Below, piece by piece: positions 56,134 through 64,000 of a stretch of 64,000 bases of DNA; the first letter of the stretch is position 1, and each line of letters starts with the position of its first letter. Both the position numbers and the translations under genes were made by a program. Origin of the DNA: Phytophthora hibernalis (taxonomy: Eukaryota > Oomycota > Peronosporomycetes > Peronosporales > Peronosporaceae). The stretch covers positions 1,178,001-1,242,000 of the forward strand of contig JAAKBF010000007.1 in NCBI GenBank assembly GCA_012656075.1, given 5' to 3'. Below the pieces are notes generated by a model, which worked only from the letters and a program-made list of their open reading frames with translations, was not told the DNA's origin and did no database searches.

Positions 56134-59100
56134 ATGCAACTGCCCAGATCAGTTCGGCAGAGGTCAGTGCACAAAACTGCTCGGACCCCAGCAGGCGTCT
56201 CGATCATGGAGCTCTCCAGCGACGACGACGGCATCCCAAGCTCCGTCACTCCACCCGCATCCTCCCAAGAACCGTCCGCATGTATCGCAACCTCCGCCAT
56301 CTCCGTCCTCCCGCTACAAGCCGAGCAATCCAGTGTCCGCACTCCTGCCACAAAACTGTCCGCACGCAACGAACTGTACGACCAGTTAGTGCACGAAATG
56401 CACAAACGTCGGCCCGACCACTTCGTCGTCGGCGTCACCTGTCGGTCACTAGGAGGTGTCCCGTCTCAGCTACGTGCCCAAGTGTGGAAGGAGCTGCTGG
56501 GCGTGGCACGTAGCGAGCGCCTGTGTCTGGACCAGAGCATCCTACAAGTACAAGAAGACCTGGACAACCAGCGCGTCATCGCGGCCGACGCGTCACGCAC
56601 GCGGGGCAACGAGCCGCGCTTCCAGCTGCCGGAGACTGTGGAGTTAGTGGTGAAGCTGCTCACGTACTACTGCAAGTGTCGCAGCATCCGGTACAAGCAG
56701 GGCATGAACGAGGTGCTGGCCCCTTTTTGCTGCTCACAGAGCAGCGAGACGGCAGTGACGACCACGTCCCATTAACGGACGGAGTCGTGTTCCAATGCTT
56801 CTATGCTCTTATTGACAGGTTCCTGCCCCATGTGTTCGTGGACAAGGAATTCAGGTCGCTGCAGTGCTCCTTCCAGTTGTACAGACTGCTGATGCTGTAC
56901 CACGACCCGGAGTTGTGTCACTATCTGGACCAACATGACATGACGCCGGAACTTTATGTTACACCTTGGTTCATGACGCTCTTTGCGCGGTCCTTGCCGC
57001 CTGAACTGGTTTTCTACTTGTGGGATTTTTTCTGCTGGAGGAAGACCCGTACTTGCTGCACTTTGTGGCGTACGCGCTCGTAGCGGCGAATCGTCAACAG
57101 ATTTTCGACGCGGATATTGCCATGCTGCCACAGGTGTTGAGCTCGCTCACGTTTGCCTCGTGCGACGAGTTGGAGCTGGTTTGTGCGAGCGCGCTGAGTA
57201 TTTCGGAGAGCACGCCGCGATCGTTCAAGAGGGATCTGTATTCTGTGTGCTACGGCGGGTTTACAGATGCAATGGTGCCGTTCTTGGATCAGCTGTACGC
57301 GTGCTCCAGCCTGCAGGTTTACCCGGAGGAGCTGGTGCGGAATTTACTGGATCGATTGGCGATTACAGATAAACAGAAGCGCAGTCCAGTGCTGGCACCC
57401 GCTGCGCCGGTTGTGCAGGAAGAGCTGGCAAGTGCACAAGATTCGCTGAACCCGTTGTTATCACCTCACGACGACCAAGCTCCTTTATTGTATCCTTCAG
57501 GAAATGACGATGGCGATGATTCGACGGCGCTAAAATTTATCGTTCTGGACTGTCGACCAGCGGAGGAGTATCACAAGTCGCATTTAAGCCTCTCGCACCA
57601 CATTGATCCAAGTATTATGGGGCGACCGGACGCGCTGGATGGGCTCATGAAGGGATTCTCGCACATGAAAGGCTGCCACTTCTGTTTTGTTGGACCCTCC
57701 GTCGATACACCGTCTGAGCTCCCGCGCTCGTCGTCGAACAATGGTGCATTGAATACAATTGTACGCTTGGCCAGGGTAATTTCGAACGATAAATCTCAAC
57801 ACCAACCGACACAAGAGCAAACCCATAAGGCTATCGAAGTCACAGTAGCAGCGGAGGTCATCGGCGAGGTGCGGTCATCTTCGTCGCCTCCATCGGGGCC
57901 CGTGACGTTATCCCGCAAGCAGAGTCCTGGAGAGCCTGGTGCATTAGCCAGCGAGATTGGAAGTAGCGGAGCTTCCAAGGTGCATGCGGAGCACGTATCA
58001 GTGACGCGACTCGTGCTTATGTTCTTACAGAAGGGCTTTAAGTTTGTAAGTCGACTAGACGGAGGGTTTGACGAATTGGAGAAAAATATCCAAAGCATGG
58101 ATACGTTTGCCCAGGAGCAGCTCCTCGTATCGTCGCCGTTACCAATACCGATCGATGATCAGATGATGCCACCTGACTCGACTAGTAGCTCGTCGTCCTC
58201 TGGGGGATTCAACTTGCTTGCTAAGATTGGGTTGGCTCGATCACGCACGACATCACAAGACGATTTCGCGAGCGAATTTGGTGGCAGTACATACATTGAC
58301 GGCGCCGATACGAGCAGCAACCCCACCATAACAACGATTACCTCAGCTCCGAGTAGTAGCACTTTGAACGACGTGAAAGAAGTGATGAAAAAGACGAAGT
58401 CAAAGACCAAGATGACGACAAGTTCTGCTGTATCGACACTATCGCAGCGTCTGATGTCCCTGAAGGCAGCTGCAAGAGATGTTGTATCATCAAGCTCGAG
58501 CTCAACTGCCCGGCCGTCTGCCGAGGTAAACGGTGTTGCTGATGTTGCTGGTGAGGAGGGGTGGGTTGAAGTGTGCGTGAATACACGCAACACTTCGGAA
58601 GAGGAAACTACTGTAGTCGAGCTACAAGAAGGCCCCATCGGGATCCTGTTCCAGAAGTCTCGAACATCCAAGCAGTATCAAGCCGTTGTTGACAGCGTGG
58701 TTCCGGACAGCCAGGCGGCTGCAACTGGGCTGATCAACACCGGAGACTTGCTCGTTTCAATCAATGATGACAATTTGGAAGGCGTCGCGTTTCTCACAGT
58801 GATTGAACTTATTATTCAAGCCTCTCGGCCGGTAATGCTGCGATTTCTTACCCCTCCAAGCTTACAGAAGGAGAAAGATGCAACTGTATCCGGTGCCATT
58901 GCCATTCCGCCACTGGCACCAACGTTGGTAAGTGCGACGCGGCATTCTATCTGCATCACGTGGGATAAATTGCCTGCTAAGGCCGTACCACCAGCAGTGG
59001 CACGCTACCAACTTCAGTTTGCCAAGCAATCCGGTGATGAATTCAACCCTTGGCTTCCGATCACAATGAAGCAGGAGGGAACTACAGCTGAGGTGGATAC

Positions 59101-61020
59101 AACTGGCGTCACGGACCAGACGAATGGAACAATGGTTGGTCTTGATCCGGGCAAGTCGCTTGTATTCCGCGTGCGCTGTGGAGATGGCCAGCGGTGGGGG
59201 CCCTACAGTTTGTCAAGTGGGTCCATGAGAACATTGGACATTCGAACCTCAGGCTCAGCAATACCCACGTCGGGTACTTTGACGCCGACGTCCGTGGGTT
59301 TAGAAGATGGAACACCAGCAATTTTCCTTCCCGGTGTTTGCCCCGAATATGTCGAGCGAGGGCGATTCTTTTACCGCGTACTTCTTTCACTGCGAGCCCG
59401 CCGTCGTCCCGATTTCAACGCTGAAAAACTGGACATAATACTGGAGAGAGGTTTAGTGATCAGAGTATCAGAGCGCCTTGTGAGTCCTGGTACGAACCAA
59501 GTGTTCGTTCGCCTTGCTCTTAGCAGCAGTGATGATAACGCGGACCAAGAAAGAGAATATGAAACCAACGATGGCGAGCTGATGCTGCTTCGTAACGGCC
59601 AAAGGGGGCGGACGATGATTCCGAGGGTGTATGGGCTTTTGAAAATACTCCAACTGGCGATGTGGTCCTGGAGCGGCTTCCGGAATCTGCTGTTGAAGAG
59701 ATTGGACCTTCATTGCAGGATCAGGCTAAGTCCATGGTTCAAGCATTCCTCAGTTCTCGTGGTATCACCCCACCCAGTGGAAGTATCGGCGACAATTCCA
59801 ACTCCAATAGCGTGGCGTCGATCAGTTCAATAGTTTCAACTGCTGCCAGCAGCAGTAGCAGCGCCAATAACGCAACGGCGTCATTGCACATTCCCGTTGC
59901 GCCGCAAATTTTGCAGATATTCCCTGCATCGAGCTCAGAAATTATCGTGACGTGGGATCCAGTGAATGATGCTGGCGTAACTAAGTACCAGATTCAGTAC
60001 GTGAAGGATCGTCTGGCTGCAATGTGGTGGACAGTCAAGCCGGACATCACCGCCGAGACATTGAAATACTCGGTCACGGGCTTGCAACCGAACACACCCT
60101 ACCTCTTCCGCATCCGCAGCGGCACCGAGGACAATAAATGGAGTCCCTATAGTGAATCAAGCGAGAGTTGCCGAACACTCACCATGGGTCAAACCTCGGT
60201 GAACAGCTCATCTAGTGACGAGGACGGAGACACATCGTCCACACGATCTACAAGCAGTACCGGGAAGAAGCATCTTTCGATTGCTTCAAATACACCTGCG
60301 CCTCAAAGCGCACCGATGCGAACAGGAAGCTCCATCCTTGACAAAGCGGTAGCGGTAGCCACCCGTCTGAGACGGCGCTCGCACTCCTCTAACAACCCTC
60401 AAGTAGAAGCTCAACCTGATGAAGGCCCAGTAAATAACAAGGAAGATGACAATGACGAGGCACAACAAGAAGACTTGAGCAAAAGCGAATTGGAACTACC
60501 TTCGTCACGACATGTAGACTTGGCTAGCTGGAAGTCCTCGTCCAGCGATGCACACAAGGACTTCCGATTCTACCACGCCATCAGGTTTGAGGCGCAGGAC
60601 GAGGACTCAGAAGGACAACTGAGCCGACTAGGAGAGCGTGAGCTCGTCATTACGCCTTCGGTGCTCATCGTATTAAATGCAATGGCGGCTACGCGAGAGG
60701 GATTCGCACTGGTCGAAGAGTGGCGGCCTTTGACGTCACTCAAGACGGTGGCCGAATGGGAAGACCTAGACAACTCTCTCGTCTTCCACTTCAAGGTACG
60801 GGCTTAGTTAGACGATCACAGTGATACTGCTTCTTTGTAAATTATTCTCTGACAACTATTGCTTGTGGTATTGAACCTATAGGACCAAGAAACGGCAACG
60901 CCCAACTCGCACGACGAAGCTCAACAAACTCAACACCTGATTGTTGTGGTGGAAGGAGCGAAAGCGTGTGCCAGGATTGTCCGGGATTACCAACACAAAA
61001 AGTTGAGCCTGGAAGGGTAG
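56134..61020 (+). CDS. TBC1D23-like Rab-GAP with rhodanese, PDZ and FN3 domains
   Basis: A TBC domain (about 56430-57340) carries IAADASR (IxxDxxR arginine finger) and YKQGMNEVLAPF (YxQ glutamine finger), so it should stimulate GTP hydrolysis on a Rab. A rhodanese-like segment follows (FIVLDCRPAEEYHKSHL, 57538-57700). Next come a Ser-rich linker, a PDZ domain (GPIGILFQ... LINTGDLLVSINDD, 58620-58860), an FN3 domain (58910-59240), a short unassigned globular segment, a second FN3 (59900-60190) and a C-terminal domain like that of TBC1D23 (about 60550-61020). The TBC-rhodanese-C-domain order is that of TBC1D23, a Golgi adaptor for endosome-derived vesicles. One intron, 60796-60882, precedes the last exon (stop 61018-61020). 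Three contractions break the frame: T run near 56732, T run near 57030 and G run near 59607. The start is 56134 or, more likely, 56206. Confidence 0.8.
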
Positions 61021-61227
61021 TTACCCCCAAGCGCGGTAACAGGGAGCGCGCTGTATATGTCGAGCTGGTTCATGCCGTAGCAGGACCGGTGTGTGTGTAG
61101 ATGTCAACTGTCCATTGAGAAGGCATGTGCAAATAATACTACTAACTACCTAAACAGATTTATAGAGAATTTCCAGCCCAAGCACATTCGATATTTCTTC
61201 GCTTAAAGTCGCGGTATCGAGTTCACG

Positions 61228-63995
61228 TTAGTTCGCATCTAATTCATTCGAGCTATTTGATGAGGACCTCAATGTTTGCAGAGCGAGCAACGTGCGTGCC
61301 ACTTGGCGTTGAAATTTGAGTTTCGTAGGAGCTAGACGAGCGCAATGGCGGAAGAAAGATAGCGCAGTCCAGTACTCGTCCATTCTCAAGCTTGTCAGCT
61401 ACAAACACAACACAGCAAGCAGGAAACTTTAACTCAAATAAATCTTACCACACGACGAGATCGTAGACTTACCCCAAGCAGATAGAAGACGTCTATGTCG
61501 GTCGAGCTGACGTCATTGTGAGCCTCATCTCTCCAGGGTGTCAGTACTTCCAGCACGCTATTGAAGGCTCCCAGTTCTGTTGCCATCATGTGTAAACAAG
61601 AGTGAGCACTACATGTCCGTTCGAAGAAGATGAATTTCTTCTTACCGTAAAACCAGCGTGCCAGTTGAAGTTGAACCCCTCGCGTGGTGACATCCGTCTC
61701 GCTCTGCTGTTCCATGTGGTAAAACGTCCGCCAAGTTTTGGTTCCAGCTTCGATCAGAAGTTGTTGATAGTTTTTCGACTCGGTGTCGACTTCTTGTAGC
61801 CGCAACCGGTTCAGTAATTCCCAGTGTAGAGCAGAGAACAGGTCGAAATCCCAACCAGTTTGTGCCAAAAGTGTGAGAAGAGTATCCGCCGAGAAGCAAC
61901 GCGCACCGTCGTCGAAGCTCATCATACCCCACAATAAGTCGCAATCTCCTGGCGTGAAGCGCGAAAACTGGTGTTGAAAGCTCGTTTGAAGAGCATTTGG
62001 GGTGTCCTTGTTTATTGTAGGGTCGACTGTCGCGAAAAAGAGGTCAAAAGTATCACTAGCTGGTGCAGAAACCACCTGAGCATTTGCGGAGATATCTGCT
62101 GCTCTGCTGGTAAGGGTTTGAAAGAACAGCTTGAAGATCTCAAAATCCACGGGTAGACAGAAGCAGTCTGGGTGAGGTGACAACTGTGGTAGCTCCAGGC
62201 TCACTTTCTCAGTAGTCCCAGACTCTCCGTTTTCATTGCAAGCGCCTTCGGTAGTGCTTGTAGTAATGAACGCACCAGAGATGGCGTCTCGGAAAGAAAA
62301 TCTTGCATCGCCAGCCAAAATGGCGACAGGGAAAGCCGCCATGTCATCATCTCTATCGACTAGCGTCAAAAAGAACTCGAACGCCTCAACTGGAAACAGA
62401 ACCAATCCTGTCGATGATACAGGTTTTATTTCTGAAGAAGCGGTCGTAGAAGCACCATGTCGAAATTGGTCTAGTACTTGAACTAAGGTCTCGTTCAGTC
62501 GGCTATCTTCGTAAGCGGCTTGTGTCCTAGGATCTGGAATTGGCCGAAGGCTTACATCCATGTCAGCAATGCTGGAAGTATCGCTATCAAGAAGAGCCGT
62601 ATGTATTACGACACGCTCCTTTGAGTTACATTCGGGAACGTTGACAGCATCAGTTGAATGCTGGATAGACACCGCAAAAATGTCAGCGCGCAGTGAGTCC
62701 AGAAAATAGTTCCCTATCAGTGCAACAGGGCCATCACTTCCAACATGCCATTGACGTTGAGCATGTATTAGCTCCAATGTTTTTCGCTTTGTGGAATCTC
62801 CGTGAATGAAGTCGTGCGTGTCGAAGAGTGCGAAGTCTAACTGCCCATGTGCGATAAACGAGTGAAAACACTTCATTTGCCGTCGTGAATTCAGGACTTG
62901 CTCACTCAAATCGGAAGCTATGACCAATGGTACTAGTCCTCGTCTCTTAAACTCGTCATTTGCTTCCACAAGTTCAGTAAAGTGAAGCATGAACGCGTGC
63001 AAAATTTACAGGAGCCACTGGCGGCTTCCCACACGAAGCAATTCGGGGGCCCATTTTCCTTAAAAGAAGCCTTGACACAGTCAGTGTTACTCAACAAGAA
63101 GTCGACTGCGATACGTGCGTAACCTGCAGCCAGGAAAGAGCTGCTGGAGACACCAAACGGAATAGCACCCGAACTCCATGCGCGGATGCCTTGGTCCTTG
63201 TAAAACTGCTTCTGGGTGTCCCAAAGACAGCACTTCGACAGTCTCTCGAGATTTGGTGACATTGCTTGAGGCTGAACTGTTGTGTCGATAAAAAGGACAG
63301 ACGCTGTCTGCTCTTGCTTACCGAACCGATTCGCTGTCTTCTCTTCTCCCAGATCCACAGGAGGATACAAACCACTCCATAGCTGCATTTCACGCTTCTC
63401 TAATTCTTCAAGATCACGCCGCACACGGGATTGTGGAATAAGCTGAGTCTGCCTCCGGAGCTTCTTGGCGCAAGCACGAACAAGCTTCGGGTGAAAGTGA
63501 CTCCAGCGTAACGCGAGTAGCAAAAGCTGGAACGGTAACTGGTTGATAGACGAAAACATCGTCGCTCGAGCCGCTCCAAAAGTCTCTTTCCGTTCGCCAA
63601 AGCCCCGCAGACTCAGGAACCCACCGAACGATCTCCATCACAAAACGCCACCCACACTGATCTCGCAGGGCATTCAATGGCTCAGCAATAAACTTCAAAC
63701 TCCTTCTCCATTCACTCTCCGTCTCACCAACATACTGCAGATGATACATCAAAGTGCTGTCAATAGCTCTACTTTCCGTTTCCAAACCCAACAACCCATC
63801 CGGATTGTGCACTACAAGCACCATAATTCTCCCAAAAGAGCCTAGAACTTGATTCACCGCCTGGACAATAGCATCAACCAGCTTCGCTGCAACTTCATCC
63901 TCGGACGGCGCGTACACCATAAACACCATTCCAGTCGAACTGCTACTTGAAGTATCAAAAGTTATGTCAGAAATCCATGACTGCATCTCGTCCAT
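61228..63995 (-). CDS. Methyltransferase-like protein with TPR-like C-terminus
   Basis: A protein of about 900 aa on the minus strand. The first part (63995-63500) is Ser-rich with no known domain. The middle (63000 region) reads CFVWEAASGSCKF, close to the E/DxGxGxG SAM-binding loop of class I methyltransferases. It is followed by LVPLVIASDLSEQVL and HGQLDFALFDTHDF, an order seen in putative SAM-dependent methyltransferases. The C-terminus (61560-61230), with DVFYLLGLTSLRMDEYWTAL across intron 61399-61472 and FFRHCARLAPT after it, resembles a TPR. The stop is 61228-61230. Frameshifts lie near 63500 and 62995. The start lies near 63995 and could be further upstream, outside the window. The substrate is unknown. 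The gene is convergent with the TBC gene. Confidence 0.55.
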
Positions 63996-64000
63996 ATTTT

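Noticed and set aside
1..64000. RxLR or Crinkler effector genes
   Set aside because: I looked for a signal peptide followed by RxLR-dEER or by LFLAK; no frame shows either pattern.

Overview
The window looks like a nuclear contig from a plant-pathogenic oomycete, most likely Phytophthora or a close relative in the Peronosporales. The evidence is short introns (60-90 nt) with GTRNGY donors and YAG acceptors, a GPCR-like membrane domain fused to a TKL kinase, multicopy helicase-associated (HA) repeat proteins, a DUF6818-like gene and oomycete-type copia, piggyBac, MULE, Harbinger and LINE elements. No RxLR or Crinkler effector, tRNA, rRNA or CRISPR array was recognised.

Layout. Two gene-rich ends flank a repeat-rich middle. 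Left end (0.97-8.7 kb): a fused trehalose-6-phosphate synthase/phosphatase gene (-), a divergent leucine-rich-repeat gene (+) and a 959-aa seven-TM/TKL kinase gene (-). Middle (8.7-50.8 kb): nested and broken transposons. These are an HA-repeat gene copy next to a copia fragment; a MULE derivative that keeps an intact Ulp1-type protease; a copia element split into two opposed halves; several MITEs; a miniature LTR element; a piggyBac transposase gene split by an 8.36-kb OTU-bearing LINE with an 18-bp target duplication; a SET-domain pseudogene; and a Harbinger-type transposase next to a DUF6818 gene. Two further HA copies (47.9-49.1 and 50.9-52.3 kb) form a segmental duplication. Right end (52.4-64 kb): an AVL9/DENN-like protein with about 24 MORN repeats (+), a TBC1D23-like Rab-GAP with rhodanese, PDZ and FN3 domains (+), and a methyltransferase-like/TPR gene (-).

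The two right-end plus-strand genes are both likely Rab/endosomal traffic regulators and lie about 140 bp apart. The left-end genes cover trehalose metabolism and membrane signalling. Nearly all conserved host genes, and several transposon genes, carry single-base frameshifts, mostly at homopolymers and mostly contractions. This fits sequencing or assembly error better than gene decay. Coordinates of multi-exon or frameshifted genes are given as outer limits.
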